This document shows positions 45,901-56,200 of a DNA stretch of 64,000 nucleotides, piece after piece. The stretch's first letter is position 1, and each line of letters begins with the position of its first letter. The position numbers and the translations under genes are program-made. This DNA is from Mastigias papua (lineage: Eukaryota > Cnidaria > Scyphozoa > Rhizostomeae > Mastigiidae), in the NCBI GenBank assembly GCA_964019165.1, contig OZ025283.1:12718063-12782062 (forward strand), in the 5' to 3' direction. The notes under the pieces were generated by a model, which was not told the origin of the DNA, made no database searches, and saw only the letters and a list, made by a program, of their open reading frames with translations.

Positions 45901-48900
45901 TTAGAGTGGTAACTTGCAAAGAAACCTCTTTTTGTAACACCTCCATCACTTGTAAACATCAATAAGAGCCTGTTCTTAAACGAAGCGAATCTTTGGTGAT
46001 ATTCTCGCTTGCCAGTTAAATCTGCTACAAACATTTCTCTCCCTCTTACCACTGATCTTATTTTTAGTTTATCGATATCTCTTTTCATATCATGGTACAG
46101 CACGTCAAGAATAATCCTTCTGTTGATTGGCACACGAATCCTGTAATTACAGTTTGCATTTTTTGGGTAATAATTTGGAAATCCAGGCGATGTGATATTG
46201 CCACTGAATGAAGTGTAATTTTTATCGCATGCTAAAATTAAAACAAAATAATGTCACTTTCTTAGATGCCCTAATAATTCAATTCAGCTCTGGAATAAGT
46301 CCCTACTCTTCCGCACAGAAGTGCTGCGGAAGGGGCTCAGGGGCTCAGATTGATTTCTGAAATTGAAGAGAATTTTGGGGGCTCCCCCCCATTCCAAAGA
46401 GTGTATGCTAGTTTCCTCAATTCCCAGCTTAGTAGTACCAGCTACTCCTTTCTATATATAAGTTAAATTTCATCAAATACATACAACTTTTATGCAACTT
46501 TGTATATATTCAAATTTGAACAGTTTTAAATGACATTATAGGCGTGGTCTTGGGTGTGGTTCATATAATTCCCTTCAACATAGTCCCACTTGTCCACTTT
46601 TAGGGTGGCTCAACTGCTAGGGCATCGAATTTTGAATAAGCCTGTAGTATGTTGCTAGATATGATGTATGCAATATAGCTACATACGTGGTGGAGGAGGC
46701 GTTGGGCAATCTCCTGGAGAGCAAGTCTGTTTCCTACTCTCTGGTCCTGTGCAGTTACTTCCAGCGTTCCTAGGCGCAGGACAGCTACAATTACGCTGCA
46801 CAATCTGGCTTCCATGGCCACACGATGCGGAGCAGGGCGTTACTTCGAACCAATCACACCATCGTCCATCTACAGGGGGTGTACCTACGGAAAGGAAAAG
46901 TAAGCACGAAAATTAGCGAACCATGATATGAATGATATTATCACATGACAAAAGTCAAATGCTTGCATTTCAAGTCAGAAACAATTTTAATAATCCCATG
47001 CTGAAATGTAACGGAAAATTTAAATACATTGAGTATAAAAGCAATAAAGTTTCACATACTCGCAAGGATAGTGAAGTAATTTGCGCTGAAGCCTCTCTTC
47101 TGGACACTTGCATCGCTTGTAAACCTCAGTATGAACTTATTCTCAGATGAAATGTATCTTATTGGCCTATTTACTGTACCAGTTAATGTTGCCTTAGGGC
47201 TAGGTAATCCAGATACTGTTTGTTTAACTACCAATCTATCATAACCCGTCTGCAAATCATAAAAGTGCAAGTCAAGAACAATCCTTCTATCAGCTGGTAC
47301 ACGAATCTCGTAATAACATCTTGCCATGCTTGGGTAATTATCTGGAAATCCTGGTGATACTAGATTCCCAGTCAATGAAGTGAAGAGTCCTCCACATTCT
47401 AGAACAAAAATTTAATGCAAAACTTACGTGTGCTAATGATTTCGACATACCATAAATCCTCGAATAGGCCCCTTTAGAGAAAGCCCCCTTCGGATAAGCC
47501 CCCATGCTAGAACTTCAACTTGCGAATAAGCTCTCACCACAGAAGATAATGAACTAATTGATAAAGACTGCTGCTTACATTTAAACTGTTCTTTTAATAT
47601 TATGTAGAAAGGGGGCTTTGTCATTGAGCTTTTTATGTGGTATGTGTCAAATAAATATATAAGCCCCCTTGAGAAAGTCCACCTCTCGAATAAGCCCCCA
47701 CCCACAAAGTATCGAAAATACATAAGCCCACATGGGGCTAATTCAAGAATTCACGGTATCATTACTTTGAAGAAGAATTCCAAACATCGTCAATAGGACG
47801 CCAGTCAATAAAATTATCAATGACGGTAATTGCATCAACTATTAATTTCTCAAGTCCCACACTTAATAATACTGTGTGTCTTTTAGATTAAATTTATCTT
47901 GCGCTCAGATTAATTCCAAAGTTTTACAACAACCTAACATCAAACATGAAGTTAATGCTTTAGGTTATTCAACAATCTTTACTACATAATTACTTATCTT
48001 TGACTGTTTGAAATAGAACCTAGCTTTACAGTATAGCAAGATTGCAACAAAAACAGGTTTTACAATGATTACGTCTTCCTAATCATTCTAGTCTACAGTA
48101 TACAAAAATGTGGAAGAAAAATTAGTGAAGAAACATCCTTAGAGACATAGATGCATCTCTGTTTTCGTTGCAACCCTGATATTAAAGTGCATTCTCAAGC
48201 TGCTGCTTCACTTGAACATACTGCTCATTAGGAGTCTTCACTTTTACGGAGTAAATGACTAAACTGTTTTTGCACATATCAATTTAATCTCAAGCCAAAG
48301 CTCTCATAAAGCAATAAATTGATGTAAGCACTTTGTCATAATACAAATCTACTCACGTGGCATTGGTGTTGTTAGACATGGTCCAAGGGAGCACTGTCTT
48401 GTTCCATCAGCACTGCCAGTGCAGCCACGCCCTCCATTTGACGGAGGAGGACAGCTGCAGGAGCGGCTTCCATGTTGCTGACCAGTGCCACAAGAGGCAG
48501 AACAAGCTCTCCATTTGTACGGGCACCATACACCATTAACTATCAAATGAGAATGATTGCTCGTTAGACCATCAGACAAAAAGCTTTCATGGTGTGATAG
48601 ACAATTAGGTGTAATAAGCTGGCTCTAAATTCCCCGCGAAAGTAACGAGCCAATTTTATCAGCTATGGGGGTATCTACAGTTTGTAGACTCTCAAGCAAT
48701 AAACTAAGATATATGACTTTGTTTATACATTCGTTCTGTCTACAAAGAAGATGTAATGATCGTAACAAAAATAAATCAAAATTTTTAATTGCAAATTCCT
48801 TACACTCATAGGTGGTTTTTAACGAGTCAGCATCCTGAGTCAGTATTTGTTAGAACTATATTAGTCACAGGAACTTATCATGCCAGAAAGAGGCTATACA

Positions 48901-49844
48901 TAGCTTTTGTAAGAATACCCAATTTTTAGCTGAGCCTCAGTATTCGTAAAATTTAGCGATTTTGAGCCTAGGAATATTCTTAAATTATTGTTAAATTTTT
49001 GCGATTTCGAGCATTAATACTTGTATAAACTATATTCTTATTACAAGATGTGTATGACTGATTCGTATCATAGCATAACGACTCCAAGACTGGATACTTG
49101 GAGCTCACACTTATTTTGTTTTCTAAAGAAAATTCAAATCAGCAAAAGATCTAAGCCTTCATGAAGCTTAAGACTTGCATTATTCTTAAGTTATTCTTAA
49201 ATTTCAGAGAATTTGAGCCTTGATATTTTTATAGACTATATTCTTATAAAAAAGTGTGTAGCATTGTAATAGTCATACCTGGAGGAGGTGGTGTCGACAC
49301 TGACTCGTTAGTTGAGGCAAACTCTGCAAGAAATCCTTTAGAAGTCACTGAACCATCTGATTTGAATTCTAGAAATAATTCATTGTCTTTAGACATGAAG
49401 TCTTTTGGGCGATTTGGTCCGCACAGTTTTTTTGCAATGGAACGGTCCTTCTCTTGTATTTCCAGGTAATCAAAGCCACAGCGAGATTGCTGCTCTAAAG
49501 CAAAGGTCATGAAGCTAAGCTTGATCCTTGACCCTGGATCGACTGTAATATGATAGTTTTGTGTTCGGTAGTTCGGGTAATTGGATGGGTAATTTGGTGA
49601 AGAGAATCTTCCATATCTGCCTGTTAAATATTGTGTCGATGAAACAATGCCACCTAAGCAAATAAAACATGAAATATCACTCTAGACTGTAGTTGTTACT
49701 CTTAGGTATCAAAAATATCTTTGTGAAAATACAGGCAAAATTTTAGTCGTAATTCCATGATGATATTGTAAGTCAAAAGTCTGATATATACTTACAGACG
49801 GTAGCAAGCAGCAAAACATTAAGCATGCCACTTAAGTTAGCCAT
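42878..49844 (-). CDS. Secreted CUB/TSP1 multidomain protein, copy A
   Basis: I recognise the domains, not a named orthologue. Exons on the minus strand: 49844-49796, 49653-49279, 48539-48357, 47398-47060, 46884-46687, 46231-45893, 44243-43905, 42954-42878, giving 632 codons plus stop. Layout: signal peptide 1-17 (MANLSGMLNVLLLATVC), CUB1 about 17-128, TSP1 142-202, CUB2 203-315, TSP1 316-381, CUB3 382-494, CUB4 495-607, a 25-residue tail. All internal introns are phase 1, as in shuffled extracellular modules. CUB marks are SPNYPSNYPNY, CGFDYLEI and FKSDGSVTSKGF. TSP1 marks are CSASCGTG (fits the O-fucose site CxxSCxxG) and WCDW in the second TSP1 (a WxxW C-mannose site). No transmembrane segment or GPI signal is seen, so it is probably a secreted matrix or recognition protein. 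Copy B lies 12 kb upstream in gene order. Confidence 0.88.
45525..45808. repeat. 142-bp direct duplication in an intron of copy A
   Basis: 45525-45666 is repeated almost base for base at 45667-45808 (GCCTACGTCATATATTCTGC starts each copy). Copy B has a single diverged version, interrupted near 56330 by LINE and SINE insertions. Confidence 0.95.
47448..47758. mobile_element. MITE-like element in CUB/TSP1-A, orthologous to that in copy B
   Basis: The left end reads TACCATAAATCCTCGAATAG and the right end, inverted, TACCGTGAATTCTTGAATTA. The inside has repeated AAGCCCCC blocks. It lies in the intron between exons 4 and 3 and has a counterpart at 59967-60251, so insertion predates the block duplication. 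Confidence 0.7.
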
Positions 49845-49904
49845 AGCAGTAAGCAGTGATGCTTGGTCTAAAAGTAAATTGAAAGAGAAATAAAAACTTT
49901 CCCA

Positions 49905-49912
49905 TATTTATA
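49905..49912 (-). promoter_or_regulatory. Probable TATA box of CUB/TSP1-A
   Basis: TATAAATA lies on the minus strand 61-68 bases upstream of the ATG, within GATATAAATATGGG. The same motif sits at the same distance in copy B, and the flanking AGCTGTATAAA and TTGCAA-like motifs are also kept. Confidence 0.6.
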
Positions 49913-49919
49913 TCTTTCG

Positions 49920-51260
49920 TATTTCAGATGCTAACAGCAGCTGTATAAATTTGCAATGCAATCACATCTACGTTGACCAAGCATGTAATTGTTCTGAATT
50001 GTTGGTTGGTAGGGTCGTTTTAAGTGCGAGGAAGATGTCCTCAATACGATATTGAGATGATAGTATCATAAGTTTCTAGGTCAGACTTAAAACTTTACAG
50101 GTTTATGTAAATTTCTGTGCCAGTAATTGTTAAGCCTAAATTTTCATTCTATTTCTTATATACGTATCATTTATGCCTTCCGAGAACCTTGCTTAATGGC
50201 AATAACGATAAATTTGAATCACCTTAGTGATGAACGCTCTGTTCTGGAACGTTTCAACATATACCACATTTCACAATATCGAACTTGAAAAGTAGACATT
50301 CCGATTTGCGGATCTTTACGAAACGAACCGCAGTAACTATGCCATAGGTATAGCTGTGTAAAAATGTAGTAACTGGTGGAGTAATCTGTGACATAAAAAT
50401 TCAACGTAAAGTGTGTGCTCAAATTTACATCTCTAAGATACTGGAAGCGCTGAAAAAATCTTTCTTCCTATGTTTACTGGTATCGGTCACCTTTATAAAG
50501 GCGCTGTTTCGAATTAGGGTAACATTTTGTCCGTCCAACAGAACTGTCTAATGAAAATTATTGTGCGAAAATTTGGATGTTTCAAAAACTTCCTTTTGTA
50601 TCTTGAAACTTTACTTCATATTACAAGACTTGTTTTTGTTATTCGCAAAAAACTCATGTCTGAAAGCTCGCAGAATAGCAAACAAATTCTGTTGGACGGA
50701 AAAAATGGCAGCCCTAATTCAAAACTTGTAACTGCGTAGTGTTGATGTACGCAAAGATCACAAGAAGAATTTTAATCAAGGATCTTAATTAGTGTATGTC
50801 TCCCAGAGCTACATGGAGGAGAAAGAAATTGGATAAATTTTACGGATAAATGATATAGAGAGTAAGCAATATTTACACACTCGCAAACAACATCTTTATA
50901 TATTCATCAATATACTAGAATAATCGAAATGAAAATAAGAAACGTTTCTTATGCACTACGTATTCCCTTTCACACCACAATAGTACTTGCAAGTGCACCT
51001 TCTCATCCAACAAATCTAGACTACAATCTAGAAGACTGAGGCCTGTTTATATACTTTGAATAATATACATTCTTTATCAGGGCCATTCCTTGAAATGATA
51101 ACGAAAATTGACCATTAAAGCATTCTGTCATCTCCAATTCAATCAACAAAGTATTAAAATACTAATCTCCGCTATGAAAATTCCACAATATTTCGAGAGC
51201 CATATATAAATGATCTTTGTGGCAAAAGCAGCCATTGTAGATTTCCACGTTTGCTCTATA
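49920..51260. other. Upstream region of CUB/TSP1-A
   Basis: No gene seen. Pieces match the region upstream of copy B: 50219-50350 with 62410-62540, 50745-50890 with 62695-62830, and 50980-51090 with 62930-63040. This is probably the promoter side plus the end of the duplicated block. Confidence 0.6.
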
Positions 51261-51269
51261 AGGAATTTC

Positions 51270-51950
51270 TCTTCTCCAGTACTGATAATTTCATAGCTCG
51301 TTCATGGTTTCAGTACTGAAGCTTTCTTGGGATTCTCTTTACAAGAGTATTCAGGTTTGCGTAAAACTGCAGTCGTCCACAGACAGATGGACACTACATA
51401 AACATAACATTGAGATACATAAGTTCACTGAGAGATCTATGATTTCAGATTATAGGACCAGAAACAGTGGAGATCCGCAAACTCCCAAGTTAGGTTAGAA
51501 TATGCAAAGCGAAGTTTCTACTTCTCTGGTGTCAAAAACTGGAATAATATCCCTAACAATATTCGAGAAAAAGAATCAATCGCTCGTTTTAGAACAGGTT
51601 TTTCGAGGATATCTTTTGAACCTATCAAAGGACCCAAACACGACCCCTTGGTAGAGCAGCAGTTTATTTACTTATTTAGTTATATTTTTCTTCAAACAAA
51701 TATTGTGAATAGGCTATTTGTATATTTTGTGTTGAATGCTGAAAGGTATATCGTGTGTAAATATTGATAAAATGAAATGAAATACATAGATTATAAAAGG
51801 AAATCTATGCAAATTAAACAAATGAGATGATCAGTATCCTTGCGTGAAAATTAGAACTTTAAATGTGCATCAGCTTATTAACTTTCTTAGGTTTCAAACA
51901 TCTATTTTCTTAACCTTCTGAGCAGTGAAGCAATGCTTGCTTATAAACCA
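51270..51950 (-). repeat. Second copy of the V-ATPase C 3' flank
   Basis: 51270-51420 and 51782-51930 align by eye with 32590-32760 and 32760-32900. Examples are CTACATAAACATAACATT against CTACACAAACATAACACT, and TTTCTTAGGTTTCAAA against GTTCTTAGGTCTCAAA. The match is split by the LINE fragment at 51422-51781. Confidence 0.7.
51422..51781 (+). mobile_element. Truncated 3' end of a non-LTR retrotransposon (LINE)
   Basis: A plus-strand frame reads RLEYAKRSFYFSGVKNWNNI followed by PNNIREKESIARFRTGF, the conserved C-terminal end of LINE ORF2 proteins. Stops interrupt the frame. ATACATA flanks it at 51415-51421 and 51782-51788, a likely target-site duplication. It interrupts the duplicated V-ATPase 3' flank, so it arrived after the duplication. 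Confidence 0.8.
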
Positions 51951-52140
51951 ATTTCTTATGACAAAACAACATGTAATTAATTCTGGAGCACAGGTATCAA
52001 CAATTATTGACCAGTTGCTGTTCTTCGCTTTCAATGTAACAGCTCCATCATATCTTAACAAACATGTATCCAAGAAAATATGCTATTAGAGAGCGGAAAA
52101 CTCTAATAAATGTGACATCCTATTGAAACATCTCATTTCT

Positions 52141-52206
52141 CTACAAATATGTACCCACTTGTCCTAAATCATCAGATAAGCGCCAACAAGTGTGTCCAAT
52201 GTACCA
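52141..52206 (-). pseudogene. Broken copy of V-ATPase C exon 2
   Basis: The segment matches 40861-40928 (GTACATTGGACACACTTGTT shared), but the acceptor AG is changed (GCTAATTGG against GCAGGTAGG), an extra base breaks the frame near the LVGLSD coding stretch, and the donor GTGAG has become ATGAG. Confidence 0.88.
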
Positions 52207-52515
52207 ATTAGCAAGAATACACCCTGTCAGTTCTAGCCTGAATTCTAAACACTATAACACTGTGAAAATCAAGGATCCTGGTGCTATTCCGCAGATTAGA
52301 AATCGAGAGAAGATTCTCATAGTTTGAAACTCCTCTCGCATTGGCTTACAATTCAATCTATATGGGATGACCTTGAAATAACTCCGTGTTGATCTCATCA
52401 CTTTGGGTAGGCAGATCTGCCACTATGAAAATGTGATTTTCATCAATTTTGAATGCAAAACTCATAAGCCATAGTAATGCATAGTATTGTCAAAACTAAT
52501 AATCTAATAATTTAC

Positions 52516-52638
52516 TTTTAGTTCCGGAAGGGACAATCTATGGTTCAACGACAGGTCTCTCGTTGTAACCTTGCATTCCTCCCATGTTTGCTGCGGCCTT
52601 CGATCTCCTAGGGTATAAATCAACCAAAATTCTTTCAT
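52516..52638 (-). pseudogene. Duplicated V-ATPase C exon 1, open but orphaned
   Basis: The segment is 123 bases with ATG, an open frame and a GTAAAT donor, exactly as long as the true exon 1 (41392-41514). It starts MKEFWLIYTLGDRRPQQTWE and ends LSLPELK. Exon 2 next to it is broken and exons 3-13 are absent, so it cannot make subunit C. Confidence 0.9.
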
Positions 52639-53173
52639 CTTGTAAGATCAAGCCAGATTTATATCCCACCTGTATATCTCCCGATGAAGAGAATGCAATC
52701 TCTCTAAAATCTTGAAAACGATGACACCTGGCTCTCGGGTGACAACCATGCAGCCTCTTTTGCAACAAACTTATTAAGAGGTTAATCAACAAATGTAAAG
52801 GGGACTATAACGCTCTTTTCTATCAAACACAACAACAAATTACCAGATGTCAGGTGTATCAAATTCAATGTATGCATAATGGAGAATACAGCACCGACCC
52901 CAACAATTCGGGAAAGAAGATCCAATTTTTCATGATAACACAGTAGTGAGTGTAATGAGAAAGGAGTGAGTCAAAGAAAACAACACTTGCTATGCTCTGC
53001 GATATTCAGCTCACTTATATTGAACAAGAATCATTATTTTATCATCGATATATAATATAATAATTTGAAATAAACGAAATGAAAGAAAGCCAAGGAGTTC
53101 TAGTCCCTCAATAATGTCTTAATCTTAATAACACCTCAATACGTTAGGCGATATCCTGTAAAGCAAGACTCTG

Positions 53174-53220
53174 TCATTCTGTTTGGTCCTGTGCCGGCAC
53201 TTCGTTCGAAGTAGACGTAC
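53174..53220 (-). other. Terminal exon of copy B derived from a decayed TSP1 module
   Basis: Same origin and acceptor position as in copy A. The spliced frame reads GTSTSNEVPAQDQTE then TGA. The old TSP1 frame is still visible as GTGPNRMTESC. The shared decay shows that the loss came before the block duplication. Confidence 0.6.
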
Positions 53221-56200
53221 CTATGTAATGAAAGATTTTGTTATTCACAGTAAAGCATAAAATATCCTCTAAAATACTAGCCGTTATCAAAGTCAATTGG
53301 CTGCACCGATTGTTTTATATAAAGGAATACAATGCATCAAATTAACCCTGTGCATTTTTAGTAGCACACTAAAACACTTCGTGGTCATCACTTCCAAGAA
53401 GTGTAAGAGGTAGCAACATGATTTAAGACTTCACAAGGAGAGTAAAACAATACACTTGTGATCTACGCCACAGCAGACTGTGTAAAATTTCTGGTAAAGA
53501 TTCGGAACTTTTTAAATTAACCTACTTTTCACTTATGATATTTAGTTTAGTTGGTCTTAATTAGTTGTTAGCTATTGTCAAGAAGAAAAGTCAGCTTTAT
53601 AATTATACAGATAATATCATGTAAAAACTTTTTGCAACTATTACAATACAATGTTAAAACCCCACTATCAAAGGTACTAGTTTCACTTGGCTACTTCAGT
53701 TACAAGTCAAGAGAAAACAGAAACACAAAGAAAACAAATAAATATATTCAACTAGAACGAAAGGAAATCTGAACAGGTACAAAATTTGTCTCTGTGGCAA
53801 AGATATATCTTCTAATCAAAGAATATGACGGAGGTTTTTCTGATGATGAAAGGAGGATAGTTTTGGCTTATATCTAAATCATTGCACATATCGCTAAATG
53901 AATAAATGGAATGACGGAAGATGCCAAGAGAGTCAACAGATAGATTTACATAATTAACAAGAGAAATGTGAGAAATTCATTCTTTTTGCAGGAGCAGTTT
54001 GAATGTATTTCTCTTCCTTTGTGCATTGATATTCAATTAACATCAACGACGACAGTACAAAATGATTCACATACCCGATCTGATAGTGTGGTAGGTTGCT
54101 TTAAAACCTCTCTTTGTTCTACTTCCATCACTTGTAAACACTAGCATAAGAATGTTCTCAGCTGAAGTGATTCTTCTTGGATTGTAGTGTCTGTGAGTTA
54201 ACCTTATCACACGCGTATTTGACCCAGATACAATTTGTCTTATGTCCAAAAAATCATATCTATATTCCAAATCGTGGAACTCCAAGTCAAGAACAATCCT
54301 ATGGCCAACTGGTGCTTTTATCTCGTAATAACATTCGGCGTTGTTTGGATAGTTATTCGGATATCCAGGTGATGTGACATTGCCAGTCGGTGAAGTGTAG
54401 TATCTTCCGCATTCTAAAAGACAGCAAAACACATGCATGTAAATTATATAGACATACTATTTTATTTAAGGAGAATACTGCATAAGTAGCAAGGTTGTAG
54501 AAGAGGTGGCTTCCATCTACTATTCGAAGAGCGGCTGAGCCCAATCATGCACGGAGACAGTGGGGACCGTTGCCTTCCTTGCTCTATCCTAGCAGTTCGT
54601 CAAATGGGATAAAAAGCATATTGTTGGTGCCCTGCAATTCGTCCTTGGCGTCCTTGGGTGGGCCATCTACTCCACTTTCTAGGTAATGTTAATATGTATA
54701 CGAATCAGAGTGATAGAAAAGGGTCCTTATAGAATCAGATTACAGCTGTTCTTCCCATAATTAATAATATACACTATTGTTTCATCAGTTTGCAATAACG
54801 TTTTCGAAAGTTATAAAGGGCATGGTCTCATCGTCAAAGTTCTGTTTTGCCACGCGTACAAAATTTATCGCGCATACCCCCACCCCCCCATTTCACAATG
54901 GTTGTGCCTGTTCAACTCGAGTCAAGAGTACAACAAATATTACAACTTTAAGAATAGAATATTGATTTACAAGGTACACACAGGTCGGATACACATAAAT
55001 GGAGCATAAGTAGGAAAAATGCGGATGTTTCTCTTTGGCATGCACTATTGGGAGCATTTTCAATGTAGTACAAAGGGAACTCAACGTGCTTTGACAAAAT
55101 GTGGCTTTAACAAGCAAATTAAATTCAAAAACACCGAACTCTAGTTGCTAGTAGATCATCTAAATTGGGATTTCCAAATTTGTCTCCTAAAAAGATCGCG
55201 TGTTTATAGCATGTTGAGGATTGTACATAAAAAGATATACAGTATATTTATATTTATTCTCAATACTACCAGTCTCATCCGGGTAGCTTATCAAACATCC
55301 TTCAGAACGATATTATTGAAATTTGCGATTTAGGGACTAGTAGTTATTACGAGCAGTGTTATCAATAAGGACCCTGTCTGAACAAAAGCAGTAACTCCTC
55401 AATATATATGTAAAAGCATAAATGTCCTTTAATGTTTCTTCCTGAAAATACTGTTGTTAAAAATGACTGTAATCCTAGTGTCCAAACTTCGAATGTCAGT
55501 TCGTAGTTCATTAAACCAAAATGGGCCTTGGAACCAAAAGGACTTTTCGCAACCTCTGTTCTGACCCTTGGAACGCGTAATGTGGCTCTATTGCTTCTTG
55601 TACCATAGCTGAGGTTAACTCTTCGCCATAGAACGCACAAATTTTGAATGTTAGTTCCTTGCAAATACTTAAAGATTAGGAGATCTGCTTTAAACTTTTT
55701 CAGATTTATTATCGTCATATACCGACGCTCTTGATCATACTCTGAACGATGATGAATAATTTTAATGGCACTTTCTTGAGGGTTTTTGAATTTCTTGCCC
55801 ATTGTGTTTGAAATGTTTAGGGTCGGTACAGAGCAATACAGCATTTTCAGTAGCACAATTGCTTTGTATATTGATTCAGCTGCATGACTCGTCAGTGATT
55901 GTCTCATTCCTTTCAAAAGCTTAATTCTTGCCGCCGCACTTTTTAAAGTCTTTTGCAAATGGTCTTTTCTAGATACTTGTAACCACTCGCAAAGTGTATC
56001 GGATGATCATTCATACAGACCTTTAAACCACTTTTAAAATGTAACCTTTCAGCTGTACCAAAAAGTATGGCTCCTATTTTTCCTTTTTACAACTTTATGA
56101 AAGCCTGTTGTTCTCTACCCAATTCACAATATTTCCCATATCACTTATCAGAGTTTTCTCCACCTCACTTATGCTTTTATTAGACACGTATACGACAGTG

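Noticed and set aside
46668..46916. Plus-strand frames over the CUB and TSP1 exons (also 59253-59435, 48357-48539, 54177-54377)
   Set aside because: They are antisense shadows of exons whose minus-strand frames show clear domain motifs and splice sites.
49854..49870. An upstream non-coding exon of CUB/TSP1-A with acceptor CTTTTAG just before the ATG
   Set aside because: A TATA box lies at 49905-49912, so this stretch is more likely ordinary 5' UTR than the end of an intron.
52538..52792. 84-codon minus-strand frame
   Set aside because: It reads the duplicated V-ATPase C exon 1 in the wrong frame.
55362..55958. 198-codon frame as a host gene
   Set aside because: Its sequence is the C-terminal part of a LINE protein, next to a YADD reverse transcriptase remnant in the same orientation.
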